From Chersky-840 sp963764205 (lineage in GTDB: Bacteria; Actinomycetota; Acidimicrobiia; Acidimicrobiales; UBA8190): DNA of 64,000 bases. Below the pieces are notes generated by a model. The model was not told where the DNA came from. It ran no database searches and saw nothing but the letters and a program-made list of their open reading frames with translations. Numbering within the stretch: the stretch's first letter is position 1; the number at the start of each line of letters is the position of its first letter. Below are positions 1 to 9,013 of this stretch, one piece after another. The DNA is taken from assembly GCA_963764205.1 (NCBI GenBank), contig CAVXRN010000002.1, positions 248,001-312,000 of the forward strand, given 5' to 3'. Both the position numbers and the translations under genes were made by a program.

Positions 1-1
1 C

Positions 2-1549
2 TCGCTCATCGGAGCCGGGAGCCTGGACGCGGCTGTGCTGGCGGCGCTGACCCGTCACCCGGCGTTGGCGCGCCGGTACCTGGCGGTGGAGGGCCATCGC
101 GCCCTGCGAGGACACGAGCAGCTGCTGCCTCCGTCGGTGCGCCCCGTGATCGACCGCGCACTGGCGCTCCGGACGGCGTCGCCGGTGGAGTCGCTGGCCA
201 TTGCCAGGGGCCGGGACCCATTGGGGCAGCCGCCCGAGCTCTTCGGGATCATCGCGCCGCGGCGTGTGGTGGCTCCCGCGGCGCTCGCTCCCGAGGAGGG
301 TGAAGCCCCGCACCGACATGCACCCCGGGGTCACGACACGGAGCAGCTGCGCGAGCTCGACGCCCAGGAGGAGGACCAAGATCCTGCCCCGGACATGCTC
401 TCGAGCCCGGTCGGAGGCGGGGGAGGGATCGGCAGGCTGATCAAGAAGCTGTTGGGCGATGCGCGTTCGGACGGGGACGCTCCCCCCGGCGCAGATGCGG
501 CGACTCACTGGGACCGGCGGGCCAGACCGATGTCGCGTAGCCGGTGGCTCTCGACGAGCCCGGCCCCCGCACCCCGGGGGACGGCGGAGGTCGACCGCTC
601 GGGGACCACCTACCCGGAGTGGGACCGCAACACCGGGCGGTACAAGCCGGACTGGTGCACGGTGGAGGAGATCGACCCTCCGGCCTCGGAGCTGGCGCCG
701 CTCCGGGTGGTCGACACCCACGGTGTTCGCCGAGCGTTAGGGCGACTCGGAATGGAGTTGGAGCGCCACCATCGGCAGCGACAAGGCGACGACATAGACA
801 TCGACGCCGCGGTCGAGTCCCAGGTCCAGTTGCGGGCGGATTCGGTTCCGGACGACGCCGTCTACATCGACAGTCTGCGACGACGTCGCGATCTCGCCGT
901 GTTGCTGTTGCTCGACGTCTCCGGCTCGGCGGGCGAGGCGAGTGCCACGGGGGCGTCGGTGCACGAGCACCAGCGTGTCGCGGCCGGAGCGCTCGCGCTG
1001 GGCCTGCACGAGATCGGCGATCGGGTCGCCCTGTACGGCTTCCGATCGCAGGGTAGGTCAGCCGTCCACATCGTGCCCGTCATGCGTTTCGGAGAGGACC
1101 CCGACGCTCTGGTGATGCAGCGTCTCGGCGGACTCGCGCCGGGCGCCTACACCCGATTGGGGGCGGCCATCCGTCACGGCACGGCTGTTGTCGACCAGGA
1201 CGCGGGCACGACGAGACGATTGCTCGTGGTGCTCTCCGACGGGTTGGCTTACGACCACGGGTACGAGCGCTCCTACGGCGAAGCCGATTCCCGTCGAGCA
1301 CTGGCCGAGGCTCGGCGCAGTGGGATCGGCTGCCTGTGTCTCAGCGTCGGGGCGCGGACCGACCCCGGCGCTCTTCGGCGCGTCTTCGGCACCGCGGCCC
1401 ACGCCGCCATACCCCAAGTGGACCAGCTCCCGACGGTCGTCGGCCCTCTGTTTCGTTCCGCCCTCCGTTCGGCCGAGCTCCAGCGGAGGTTGTCCCAGCA
1501 GCGGGAGCGGACGAGAACGCGCCGTCACGTCGAGAAGAGAACCGCATGA
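2..1549 (+). CDS. CbbO/NorD-type VWA-domain protein (5' end outside window)
   Basis: The frame is open from base 2, so the gene very likely begins left of the window; an in-frame GTG at 35 is the first start codon visible. About 515 codons are seen. The C-terminal third is a von Willebrand factor A domain with a MIDAS metal site: DVSGS (first Asp codon at 914), a downstream Thr in GAYTRLG and Asp in VVLSDG. The middle is acidic and Arg-rich. CbbO/NorD proteins work with a CbbQ/NorQ AAA+ ATPase to remodel or activate a metalloenzyme (Rubisco, nitric oxide reductase) by presenting the MIDAS to the target. The next gene, overlapping by 4 bases, is that ATPase. The target enzyme is not visible and is probably encoded upstream. 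Confidence 0.85.
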   Translation, partial: SLIGAGSLDAAVLAALTRHPALARRYLAVEGHRALRGHEQLLPPSVRPVIDRALALRTASPVESLAIARGRDPLGQPPELFGIIAPRRVVAPAALAPEEGEAPHRHAPRGHDTEQLRELDAQEEDQDPAPDMLSSPVGGGGGIGRLIKKLLGDARSDGDAPPGADAATHWDRRARPMSRSRWLSTSPAPAPRGTAEVDRSGTTYPEWDRNTGRYKPDWCTVEEIDPPASELAPLRVVDTHGVRRALGRLGMELERHHRQRQGDDIDIDAAVESQVQLRADSVPDDAVYIDSLRRRRDLAVLLLLDVSGSAGEASATGASVHEHQRVAAGALALGLHEIGDRVALYGFRSQGRSAVHIVPVMRFGEDPDALVMQRLGGLAPGAYTRLGAAIRHGTAVVDQDAGTTRRLLVVLSDGLAYDHGYERSYGEADSRRALAEARRSGIGCLCLSVGARTDPGALRRVFGTAAHAAIPQVDQLPTVVGPLFRSALRSAELQRRLSQQRERTRTRRHVEKRTA

Positions 1550-2355
1550 GTCCAGGCACGCGGCCGTTCTACGTGCCGCTCGGGAGTGAAGAGCGGGTGT
1601 TCAAGGCGGCGTTCCGGCAGGAACTGCCCCTCCTCCTGAAAGGACCGACGGGTTGTGGGAAGACGCGCTTCGTCCAAGCCATGGCCTTCGACCTGGAGCG
1701 GCCGCTGATCACTGTCGCCTGTCACGACGACCTGACGACTGCGGACCTCGTGGGGCGGTTCCTCATCCAAGGCGGCGACACCGTGTGGGTGGACGGCCCG
1801 TTGACCCGTGCGGTCCGTGAGGGCGCCATCTGCTATCTCGACGAAATTGTCGAAGCCCGTCAGGACACGACGGTCGTGCTGCATCCTTTGGCCGACCATC
1901 GTCGGCAGATGCCGATCGATCGCCTCGGGGTCACGCTCCAGGCGGCCCCCGAGTTCTGCCTGGTCGTTTCGTACAACCCGGGGTACCAGAGCGTGCTCAA
2001 GGACCTCAAGGACTCGACCCGCCAGCGCATGGTGGCGATCGAGCTCGACTTCGCGCCGCCGGACGTCGAAGAGAAGATCGTCGTCCACGAAGCGGGCGTC
2101 GACCACCGGGTCGCGGCGTCGCTCGTGCAGCTCGGGCAGGCGATCCGCCGCCTGGAGAACGTCGGGTTGCGAGAGGTGGCATCCACCAGGCTCCTGGTGG
2201 CGGCCGGCCGGCTCGTGGCGGACGGACTCAGCCTTCGGGATGCGACACGTGCCGCGGTGGCCGGCCCGCTGACCGACGATCCGGTCATGACCGCGGGGCT
2301 CTTCGAGATGATCGACGCGTACGTGGACGACGAGACCGGGTCCGACGGCGATTGA
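1546..2355 (+). CDS. MoxR-family AAA+ ATPase, CbbQ/NorQ type
   Basis: The 269-residue protein starts at the ATG that overlaps the upstream stop (ATGA). Walker A GPTGCGKT lies at residues 33-40 and Walker B YLDE at 97-100, followed by a sensor-type Asn in VVSYNPGYQS and an Arg-containing segment STRQRMV. The length is typical for CbbQ/NirQ/NorQ. These hexameric ATPases act in the cytoplasm as chaperone motors that insert or release cofactors or inhibitors of a target enzyme, using the VWA partner as adaptor. The 4-base overlap with the VWA gene shows translational coupling. The target cannot be decided here: CO dehydrogenase, Rubisco and nitric oxide reductase are the usual ones. Confidence 0.9.
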   Translation: MSPGTRPFYVPLGSEERVFKAAFRQELPLLLKGPTGCGKTRFVQAMAFDLERPLITVACHDDLTTADLVGRFLIQGGDTVWVDGPLTRAVREGAICYLDEIVEARQDTTVVLHPLADHRRQMPIDRLGVTLQAAPEFCLVVSYNPGYQSVLKDLKDSTRQRMVAIELDFAPPDVEEKIVVHEAGVDHRVAASLVQLGQAIRRLENVGLREVASTRLLVAAGRLVADGLSLRDATRAAVAGPLTDDPVMTAGLFEMIDAYVDDETGSDGD

Positions 2356-2375
2356 CGCTGCGCGGGCCGGCCACT

Positions 2376-2402
2376 ACCGTCCGGAACAAATATCAGGTTA
2401 AG
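2376..2402. promoter_or_regulatory. Candidate regulatory element, TACSGTC...AACRAATATNNGGTT
   Basis: The stretch TACCGTCCGG followed by AACAAATATCAGGTTAAGG lies about 50 bases upstream of the 2449 start. A closely matching element occurs at 14309-14337 upstream of a P450 gene (TACGGTCTG, AACGAATATTTGGTT). Both are AT-rich islands in GC-rich DNA. This could be a shared operator or promoter; no regulator can be assigned. Confidence 0.4.
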
Positions 2403-2448
2403 GGACGGGGCGTCCGTGCCCGGCCGGCGGCGCCAGAGGGGGAGTGCA

Positions 2449-3564
2449 GTGTCGTCCTACGAGAGCACTGCCGAGCCGATCAAGCTCGGGTACCTTTTCG
2501 ACTTCAAGCTCCCCGACGGCTATCCGGAGGAAGCCCGTCTGGATCTGGTCCGGCCCTTCGAGCTCGTCTTCAAACACGGGTTGGAACAGGGAATGCTCGA
2601 CCGCCCGGTGCAGATCGTCTTCCGGGAGGTCGAAGGTCTGCCCAAGGGGACGATCAAGGCAGTCATCGACGCCTATGGAGAGCTCGTCGACGAAGGCTGT
2701 CTGGCCGTGTTCGGACCTGCGATCACCGACAACTGCGTCCCGGTGCGCGAGGTCATCGAGGAGCGGTTCCACGTGCCGGCGATCAGCGTGACCGGCTCGG
2801 AGGAATGGCTGGGAGAATGGACGTTTTCGCTTTCCATGGGTTCGATGACCGACGAGCCGATCTTCTGGGCCGACCTCCTCGCCCTGGGAGGCCACCAGGA
2901 GGTCGGGGCGCTCGTCGAGCAATCACTGGTGGGGGAGTCCTACGTCCGCAACTTTCGCCGGGCCGCGCTGGCCCGGGGCATCCGCATCGCGGTCGAGGAG
3001 CACATCCCCCAGACCGCCCAGGACATCACGGGCCAACTCCGCTCCCTGCAGGAGGCCAAGGTGTCGGCCTTCGTGCACTGTGGCTTCGGCTTCGGGCTGC
3101 TCAACGTAAACCGCGTGCTCGGAGAGCTGGGTTGGGATCCGCCGCGCTTTCTGGGGACCGCCTTCCAAAACGCGTGGATACACCAGATCATGTGGGATGC
3201 CATCCTCGGCTGGACCGGTCTCGACCAGTACGACGAGTCCAACCCTGTGGGACAGCGCTTCCTCGACCAGTACCACGACGCCTACGGCCGGCGTCCGGAG
3301 TACTGCGTTCCGGTGGTGAACCGCGACCTGGCCACCGTGTTGCTCCACGCGTTCGCCGGCGCGAACCCGCTGACGCCCCGCGGCGTCAAGGAGAGCCTCG
3401 AGCGGGTGAAGATGCTGCCCGCAGCGTCCGGCGCGCCGGGGACCCGGTTGTCGTTCGGCAACTGGACGCACCGCGGTTGGGTGGGAGCCGGGTACCTGGT
3501 GGCGCGGCAACTCGAGCCGGAGTTCGGCAAGTCGCGCCTGGTCGCCCGGTTCGGGGACCTCTGA
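2449..3564 (+). CDS. Type 1 periplasmic-binding-fold protein without signal peptide (Liv/amide-type)
   Basis: The GTG at 2449 is chosen because GGGGGAG ends 5 bases upstream; a GTG at 2416 has no such site. The 371-residue product begins with a short polar segment and goes straight into the beta-strand IKLGYLFDF of a Leu/Ile/Val-binding-protein fold, with VFGPAITDNCVPV and the cleft-type motif ISVTGSEEWLG. There is no hydrophobic signal or lipobox, so it is predicted cytoplasmic, which is odd for this family. It could be a cytosolic sensor or part of a regulatory complex (AmiC-like). It is followed after 3 bases by an AveC-like membrane protein and then by a classical lipoprotein binding protein; no permease or ATPase is nearby. 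Confidence 0.75.
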   Translation: MSSYESTAEPIKLGYLFDFKLPDGYPEEARLDLVRPFELVFKHGLEQGMLDRPVQIVFREVEGLPKGTIKAVIDAYGELVDEGCLAVFGPAITDNCVPVREVIEERFHVPAISVTGSEEWLGEWTFSLSMGSMTDEPIFWADLLALGGHQEVGALVEQSLVGESYVRNFRRAALARGIRIAVEEHIPQTAQDITGQLRSLQEAKVSAFVHCGFGFGLLNVNRVLGELGWDPPRFLGTAFQNAWIHQIMWDAILGWTGLDQYDESNPVGQRFLDQYHDAYGRRPEYCVPVVNRDLATVLLHAFAGANPLTPRGVKESLERVKMLPAASGAPGTRLSFGNWTHRGWVGAGYLVARQLEPEFGKSRLVARFGDL

Positions 3565-3567
3565 GCA

Positions 3568-4719
3568 ATGGCCGTGCAGTTGACGGCGCGCGATCCCGTC
3601 GCCTCGGGCACACCGTCGCGTCGGCGACAGCCGAAGTCGGAGCGCGCCGCCATCGGATGGACGCTCCTGGCCTGTGTCGTGGTGCTTGCACTCATGTTCA
3701 TCGCGCACAACGCCCGCCGAGGCGCGGTAGCAGCCCGCATCGCCAACCCAGCGGTGCACGGCGCTCCCCGCCCCGTGGCGCCGCTCTTCGGCTGGACCCA
3801 CTGGCTGGCAGCGGAGCAGGCCGGAACGATCGTGGCCATGGTGTTGATCGCCTGCACGTTCGTGGTCATGTGGAAACGCCATCCGAAGCACCCGATCCTG
3901 CTCATGGCCATCTGCTGTACCGCCATCGTCTGGCAGGACCCCATCATGAACTGGGCGCCCTACGCGGTGTACAACCCACAGCTGTGGCACTGGCCCGAGA
4001 CGTGGCCACTCGTATCGTTGTCACCGACGGTGGAGCCGTTCGTGGTGATCGGCTACGTCATGTTCTACCTCGTGCCGTTCTTTGGGGGCGTATGGATCCT
4101 GCGGCGCATCCAGCGACGCCGCCCCGTCGACTCGTTCGTGTGGCGGCATCCGCTCATTTCTCTGGCACTGCTCATCTTCGTGGTCGGCTTCGTGTACGAC
4201 GCCATCCAGGAGATCATCCTGGTGCGCACCGGGATGTACATCTACTCGCAGATCATTCCGTGGGGGTCGCTCTTCGCCGGCCATACGTACCAATTCCCGT
4301 TGCTGTGGGAATCAGCCCTCGTCACCACGGTGATGATCCCGGCCGGCGTCCTGCTCTACCGGGACGACACCGGGGCCACGGTGGCGGAGAAGCTGGCCCA
4401 GCGCCTCCGGATCCGCGCCTTTCGGACCCGCCCGGCCCTCGGCACGTTCGCGGTGATGTTCGTGCTCATCAACGGTGCCTACTTCTTCCTTTACGGAGGC
4501 GGATTTGCCATCATCAGGGCAAGCGGCGCCGCCACCTCGGTGGCCTGCCCGTTCCCCTATCCCGAGGCCAAGGTGTACGACCCCCAGGGCTTCTATGCCG
4601 AGGCAGGCCAGCCCGGACCGTACTCGGTCGGCATCTGGGACGGCTGGGAGACAGGCCAATCGGGCCGGCCGCAGGTCACGACATCGAGCAACGGCCGCTG
4701 TAGTCCCAAGAACGTGTGA
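3568..4719 (+). CDS. AveC-like (spirocyclase AveC family) membrane protein
   Basis: The 383-residue integral membrane protein has a short polar N-terminus and about seven hydrophobic segments. Family-type features are WQDPIMNWAPY in the third segment, IIPWGSLFAGHTYQFP in a later loop, and a C-terminal soluble tail with VYDPQGFY and GPYSVGIW. AveC of Streptomyces avermitilis acts in spiroketal formation of avermectin; homologues are common in steroid- and lipid-degrading actinobacteria, where their role is unknown. It sits in one operon between two solute-binding proteins, 3 bases after the first. A second, shorter homologue lies at 9127-9945. The family call rests on recalled conserved patterns; substrate and reaction are not known. 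Confidence 0.7.
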   Translation: MAVQLTARDPVASGTPSRRRQPKSERAAIGWTLLACVVVLALMFIAHNARRGAVAARIANPAVHGAPRPVAPLFGWTHWLAAEQAGTIVAMVLIACTFVVMWKRHPKHPILLMAICCTAIVWQDPIMNWAPYAVYNPQLWHWPETWPLVSLSPTVEPFVVIGYVMFYLVPFFGGVWILRRIQRRRPVDSFVWRHPLISLALLIFVVGFVYDAIQEIILVRTGMYIYSQIIPWGSLFAGHTYQFPLLWESALVTTVMIPAGVLLYRDDTGATVAEKLAQRLRIRAFRTRPALGTFAVMFVLINGAYFFLYGGGFAIIRASGAATSVACPFPYPEAKVYDPQGFYAEAGQPGPYSVGIWDGWETGQSGRPQVTTSSNGRCSPKNV

Positions 4720-4750
4720 GCATGTCAATGGTGAGTGGGGACGACATTCG

Positions 4751-6127
4751 ATGAAGCCGAACGGGACAGGTGAGACACAGACTCACCGCCGGCCCCGTCC
4801 TCGCCGCGGGCGCAGAACGTGGGCGGGTGCGCTCGTCGCGCTCGCCGTCGGTGTGGCGGCGTGCTCATCGACCTCGGCGTCGCCGAATTCCACCTCGACC
4901 CCATCGACCTCGCCCGGCTCGACCGCCGGCGCGACATCGTCCCACAGCACTGGTGGCGCTTCGCCCGGAGTCACCGCAACATCGGTGACGGTGGGTCAGG
5001 TGGACGATCTCTCCTCGCCATTTCCAGGTGAGTTCATCTCGGCCCGGGACGGGACCAAGGCATATTTCGCCTACATCAACAGCCTCGGCGGCGTGAACGG
5101 ACGCAAGCTGATCCTCGATTCTCAGGACAGCACCTTCCAGGGGGGCGTGGTCGCGACCGAGACGGGCGCGCAGGTTGGCCACGACCTCGCTCTGGTGGGC
5201 GGCTTCTCGATTCTCGACGGGTCGGAGAAGCCGCTCATCGACCTCGGCCATATGCCCGACATCACGCTTCCTCTCGACCCCACCATGCTGAGCGACCGCT
5301 ATGTCTACAGCCCGCTACCGAGCCCCATCAACGACCTGCCCCTCGGACTCTTCAAGTACCTCAAGCAGAAGTACCCCGCCGCGGTCAAGAAAGTGGGGAT
5401 CCTGTGGGAGAACGCCACCCCTGCCACCACGATCATCGAGGACCGTTACGAGGCCGGGATGAAGGCGGCAGGGTTCACCATCCTCTACGACCACGGCATC
5501 GGCCCATTCGACACCAACTTCCTCCCCGACATCATTCACATGAGAAATGACGGGGTGAAGATGATCCTCAACGTCGAGCTACCGGACAACCTCGTGGCCA
5601 CCCTCGCCAAGCAGATGCAACAACAGCACTTCGAGCCCGTCAACGTCGAGGGGGACGCCTACTCAAATCAGTTCCTGGCCCTCGCGGGCGGGGCCGCCGA
5701 CAACACCCTGATCTATCAGACGTACGCCTTGTACCTGGGTCAGGACGCCAAGACCAATCCCGCCGTGAAGCTGTTCGTGAAGTGGGTGAAGAAGATCGAC
5801 CCGAAGTCCTCCTTCGCGATCACGGCGGTCTATGGATGGACCTCGGCCGAGCTCTTTGTGGACGCGCTCCGGCACGCGGGGAATCCACCGACACGTCCGG
5901 GGCTCATCGCGGCGTTGAACAACATCAATGCGTTCAACTCGGGCGGACTCATCCCGCTCAGTGATCCGGCGCTCAACATTCCTTCGAACTGCTTCCTTCT
6001 CGCCCAGGTCCGCAACAATCAGATCGTACGCGTCGCGCCTACTCCGGCCACCGGCTACTACTGTCCCTCCAACGCCGGCCACAACCCCGCGCCCGGATAC
6101 AAATTGCTGGTCCGGCCGACGTCGTAG
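4751..6127 (+). CDS. ABC-type branched-chain/amide solute-binding lipoprotein
   Basis: Start ATG at 4751 has GGGGA upstream. The 458-residue product has an Arg-rich N-terminus, a hydrophobic stretch (LVALAVGVAACSS) with a lipobox ending in Cys, then a Ser/Thr/Pro-rich linker of about 45 residues, as in surface-tethered binding proteins. The mature part is a type 1 periplasmic binding fold (VTVGQVDDL, GGVNGRKL, VVATETGAQ). It is expected outside the membrane, capturing a small organic substrate for import. No permease or ATPase follows, so it must borrow the Liv transporter at 31386-36439 or another one, or act as a sensor. The convergent TetR gene ends 30 bases downstream. Confidence 0.85.
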   Translation: MKPNGTGETQTHRRPRPRRGRRTWAGALVALAVGVAACSSTSASPNSTSTPSTSPGSTAGATSSHSTGGASPGVTATSVTVGQVDDLSSPFPGEFISARDGTKAYFAYINSLGGVNGRKLILDSQDSTFQGGVVATETGAQVGHDLALVGGFSILDGSEKPLIDLGHMPDITLPLDPTMLSDRYVYSPLPSPINDLPLGLFKYLKQKYPAAVKKVGILWENATPATTIIEDRYEAGMKAAGFTILYDHGIGPFDTNFLPDIIHMRNDGVKMILNVELPDNLVATLAKQMQQQHFEPVNVEGDAYSNQFLALAGGAADNTLIYQTYALYLGQDAKTNPAVKLFVKWVKKIDPKSSFAITAVYGWTSAELFVDALRHAGNPPTRPGLIAALNNINAFNSGGLIPLSDPALNIPSNCFLLAQVRNNQIVRVAPTPATGYYCPSNAGHNPAPGYKLLVRPTS

Positions 6128-6156
6128 GAGAGCGTCCCCGGTCGCGGCGGACGAGG

Positions 6157-6804
6157 TCAGGCGTCGGGGCCGGCCGGCTCCAGGCGGTCGAGCACGCCGG
6201 CGACGAAGGCGAGAGCTTCGTCGTGGCCGGCTGTGACGCCCAGTGCGCGTTCGATCGAGAGCACCTGCGAGAGGCCGGTCATGAGCATGAGGACGATGAT
6301 CGGCGGCATGTCGCTCTCACCGAGGCCGTCCGCGCTGAGGGCGGTGGTCAGTGCTTGCAGCTGCGCGGAGCGGAACCGCTCCGCGTGCCCAGCGATCTCC
6401 GTCCTGATCGCTTTGTGATGCTTGGCCAGAGCGACGAATTCGATGGAGAAGGCGGCCCCGCGGGGATCGGCGTTGATCTCCCACAGCGTCCGTAGCGATG
6501 CCGAGGCTGCCACGGCGCGCTCGGCTCGAGCCAGGTTCTCCTCCGCTCGGCGCCGGAACACCTCGACGAACAGGTCCTCCATCGACCGGAAGTAGTAGTG
6601 GACAAGTTGCGGCTTCAGGCCGGCCCTGGCCCCGACCCGGCGAGAGGTGACTGCGGCGTACCCCTCCTCGAGCAGGAGCTGCTCGGCGGCATCGACCAAT
6701 CGGGCCCGCGTCTTGGAGTCGGGGGCTCCGATGCGCCGGGAGGCAGGGGTGGTCGCCACCCCTACAACTTGCCACACTCGGGGGCCGGTGCTAAGCACTT
6801 GCAC
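6157..6804 (-). CDS. TetR-family transcriptional regulator
   Basis: The helix-turn-helix is near the N-terminus: TRARLVDAAEQLLLEEGYAA, then SRRVGARAGLKPQLVHYYFRS, the typical TetR recognition helix. The C-terminal ligand domain contains SIEFVALAKHHKAIRTEIA. The longest frame starts at a GTG at 6804 without a clear Shine-Dalgarno; in-frame GTG codons near 6768 and 6759 would give the usual 10-20 residue arm, so the start is uncertain. The gene is divergent from the P450-SDR pair at 6873. It probably represses that pair and itself from the 70-base spacer, where a TAAGCACTTGC element lies. Confidence 0.85.
   Translation of the reverse strand: MQVLSTGPRVWQVVGVATTPASRRIGAPDSKTRARLVDAAEQLLLEEGYAAVTSRRVGARAGLKPQLVHYYFRSMEDLFVEVFRRRAEENLARAERAVAASASLRTLWEINADPRGAAFSIEFVALAKHHKAIRTEIAGHAERFRSAQLQALTTALSADGLGESDMPPIIVLMLMTGLSQVLSIERALGVTAGHDEALAFVAGVLDRLEPAGPDA
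6790..6803. promoter_or_regulatory. Candidate TetR operator (CTAAG-CA-CTTGC)
   Basis: An imperfect inverted repeat with a 2-base centre lies in the spacer between the TetR gene and the divergent P450 gene. It resembles AGTAAG-CA-CTTACC at 44529, next to the paralogous P450 and another TetR gene. If transcription of the TetR gene begins upstream of 6804 the site sits at its 5' end. Confidence 0.35.
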
Positions 6805-6872
6805 AAAGTTGCTGAGCGGGCGCCCAGCAAACTGGCCGCCCGGCCCGTCCCGGGGTGCCGGAAGGAGTCCTG

Positions 6873-8156
6873 ATGCGCGACTGGAAGACCGTCGACTTCT
6901 TCAGCGACGCAGAGCTCGTCGACGACCCCTACCCCTACTTCGACCAGCTGCGCGGCGAGTGCCCCGTCCTGCCGATGCCCAACGGCGTGGTGGCCGTGAC
7001 GGGCTTCGACGAAGCCAGCGAGGTCTATCTCGAGGGAAGCAACTTCTCGTCGTGCAACTCGGTCATCGGTCCGTTCGCCCAGTTCCCCGTGCCCCTCGAA
7101 GGTGATGACGTCGGTGAGATCATCGACCGCCACCGCGACCAGCTCCCCATGAACGAGCACATGGTCACCATGGATCCTCCGGCCCACACCCGCGAGCGGG
7201 CATTGCTGATGCGGCTGATCACGTCTCGGCGGCTCAAGGAGAACGAGGAGTTCATGTATCGCTTGTCGGACCAGCTCCTCGACGAGTTCGCGAGCAATGG
7301 CTCGTGTGAATTCATCAGCTCCTACTCGCAACCGTTCGCCATGCTGGTCGTCGCGGATCTCCTCGGTGTGCCCGAATCCGACCATCAGCGCTTCCGTGAG
7401 GGGTTCGGCCTCAGTCACTCACCGGGCAAGATCGGGTCCAAGACCTTCGCAGAAGGTGACCTCAATCCGCTGTCGTGGCTCGATGACTGGTTCTCCTCCT
7501 ACATCGAGGACCGTCGCCGCAAACCGGGCACCGACGTGCTCACCGACCTGGCCCTTGCCACGTACCCCGACGGGACCATGCCCGACGTGACAGCCGTGGT
7601 CCGCACCGCGACCTTCCTGTTCGCGGCGGGGCAGGAGACAACGGCCCGGCTCCTCGCCATCGCCCTGAAGTACCTGGCCGAGCGGCCCGAATTGCAAGAC
7701 GAGCTCCGGGCCGACAGCGAGCTGATCCCGAACTTCGTGGAAGAGTCGCTGCGTATCGAGAGCCCGGTGAAGGCTGATTTCCGGCTGGCCCGGCGTTCCA
7801 CCTCCATCGCCGGGGTCGACATCCCCGCCGGTACGCCGGTGATGTTGCTCAACGGCGCCGCCAACCGCGATCCCCGGCGCTTCGAGTGCCCGGCCGAGTT
7901 CCGCGTCGACCGACACAACTCCCGGGCCCACATGGCGTTCGGGCGCGGCAACCACACGTGCCCGGGCGGACCGCTGGCCAGAGCTGAGGGTCGGGTCAGC
8001 CTGGAGCGCATTCTCAACCGCATGCGCGACATCCGGCTGTCCGACGAGCACCACGGGCCGCCCGGGGCGCGCACGTTCCGCTACGAGCCCACCTGGGTCC
8101 TGCGCGGTCTGAGCAATCTGCACATCGAATTCACACCGATCGAGGAGGCCGTATGA
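6873..8156 (+). CDS. Cytochrome P450 (bacterial class I)
   Basis: The ATG at 6873 follows GGAAGGAG by 5 bases; an ATG 18 bases upstream lacks one. The 427-residue soluble P450 has the I-helix oxygen-binding motif AAGQETT, the K-helix ExxR as ESLR, and the heme loop FGRGNHTCPGG with Cys363 as the iron ligand. P450s hydroxylate hydrophobic substrates using electrons from ferredoxin; no ferredoxin or reductase gene is adjacent. The N-terminal half (FSSCNSV, VPLEGDDVGEII) closely matches the P450 at 42852-44099, so the two are paralogues of one CYP family. The downstream SDR overlaps by 4 bases, suggesting hydroxylation followed by alcohol oxidation. Confidence 0.95.
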   Translation: MRDWKTVDFFSDAELVDDPYPYFDQLRGECPVLPMPNGVVAVTGFDEASEVYLEGSNFSSCNSVIGPFAQFPVPLEGDDVGEIIDRHRDQLPMNEHMVTMDPPAHTRERALLMRLITSRRLKENEEFMYRLSDQLLDEFASNGSCEFISSYSQPFAMLVVADLLGVPESDHQRFREGFGLSHSPGKIGSKTFAEGDLNPLSWLDDWFSSYIEDRRRKPGTDVLTDLALATYPDGTMPDVTAVVRTATFLFAAGQETTARLLAIALKYLAERPELQDELRADSELIPNFVEESLRIESPVKADFRLARRSTSIAGVDIPAGTPVMLLNGAANRDPRRFECPAEFRVDRHNSRAHMAFGRGNHTCPGGPLARAEGRVSLERILNRMRDIRLSDEHHGPPGARTFRYEPTWVLRGLSNLHIEFTPIEEAV

Positions 8157-8893
8157 GCAGGGTGGCAGTCGTGACGGGTGGGGCGTCGGGCATCGGTCGC
8201 GGTGTCGCCGAGCGGTTCTCGGCCGACGGCCACAAGGTGGCGGTCCTCGATCGCAACGGCGCCGGTGCCAAGACCGTGGCCGAAGAGCTGAACGGCGCCG
8301 GGGGCACAGCCGTCGCCATCGAGGTCGACGTCGCCGACTGGGCATCCGTGCAAGCAGCCTTCACCCGGGTGAAGTCCGAGCTCGGTCCGGTCGAGATTCT
8401 GGTGACGAGCGCGGGGATCGAGGCCTTCGACCCGCTGCTCGAGATCTCCCCGGAGCGGTGGCACCAGATCATCGCCGTCAACCTGACCGGCACCTTCGCC
8501 TGCTGCCAAGCGGCCGTCTCGGACATGCTCGCTGCGGGCTGGGGTCGCATCGTCACCATCTCGTCGCAGAGTGCGCAGTCGGGTGCGCCGAACATGGCCC
8601 ACTATTCGGCGTCGAAGGGCGGCGTCATCGCCCTCACCAAGTCGCTCGCGGTCGACCTGGCCCGCCAGGGGATCACGGTGAATACCATCGCCCCGAGCGT
8701 GGTGGACACGCCGATGGCCCGCGAGGCCACCGCAGCGGGCAACTTTCCCGGCATCGACGTCATCGCTCCCATGATCCCGCTCGGCCGGGCCGGGACGCCC
8801 GACGACATCGCACAAGCGTGCTCCTACCTGTGCGCCGAGGACAGCTACGTCACCGGCCAGCTGCTGGCGGTCAACGGGGGCATGTACATCTGA
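8153..8893 (+). CDS. Short-chain dehydrogenase/reductase
   Basis: The 246-residue classical SDR starts at an ATG overlapping the P450 stop (ATGA). The NAD(P)-binding motif TGGASGIG is at residues 8-15, the catalytic Ser in TISSQSAQ and the Tyr/Lys pair in YSASK. After the second strand it has an acidic residue (VLDRNG), which favours NAD. The C-terminus (GQLLAVNGGMYI) is typical of the 3-oxoacyl-reductase-like group. It probably oxidises the alcohol made by the coupled P450 or a related beta-hydroxy intermediate. The spacer after it holds the candidate operator at 8962. Confidence 0.93.
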   Translation: MSRVAVVTGGASGIGRGVAERFSADGHKVAVLDRNGAGAKTVAEELNGAGGTAVAIEVDVADWASVQAAFTRVKSELGPVEILVTSAGIEAFDPLLEISPERWHQIIAVNLTGTFACCQAAVSDMLAAGWGRIVTISSQSAQSGAPNMAHYSASKGGVIALTKSLAVDLARQGITVNTIAPSVVDTPMAREATAAGNFPGIDVIAPMIPLGRAGTPDDIAQACSYLCAEDSYVTGQLLAVNGGMYI

Positions 8894-8961
8894 GCGAGCG
8901 CCATCGACCCGCGTGCCCCGAGCGTCTCGACGCGCTCCCTTGCCCCTCGAGCTCCCAAGAT

Positions 8962-8983
8962 TAAGATAGTTACCACTATCTAA
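8962..8983. promoter_or_regulatory. Candidate TetR operator (TAAGATAGT-N4-ACTATCTAA)
   Basis: A 9-4-9 inverted repeat (inner seven bases AGATAGT/ACTATCT perfectly paired) lies 30 bases upstream of the small ORF at 9014. The same architecture and nearly the same sequence recur at 11561-11582, upstream of the TetR gene 10857-11516. The TetR protein is the likely binder at both places, so the AveC-like operon would belong to its regulon. Confidence 0.55.
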
Positions 8984-9013
8984 GGAGCTGGGGCTCGCTC
9001 GGAGGGCGCGGAC

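Noticed and set aside
2352..4703. 783-codon open frame on the plus strand
   Set aside because: It runs across the solute-binding and AveC-like genes in another frame, is Arg/Gly/Pro-rich and has no domain; a GC-driven shadow.
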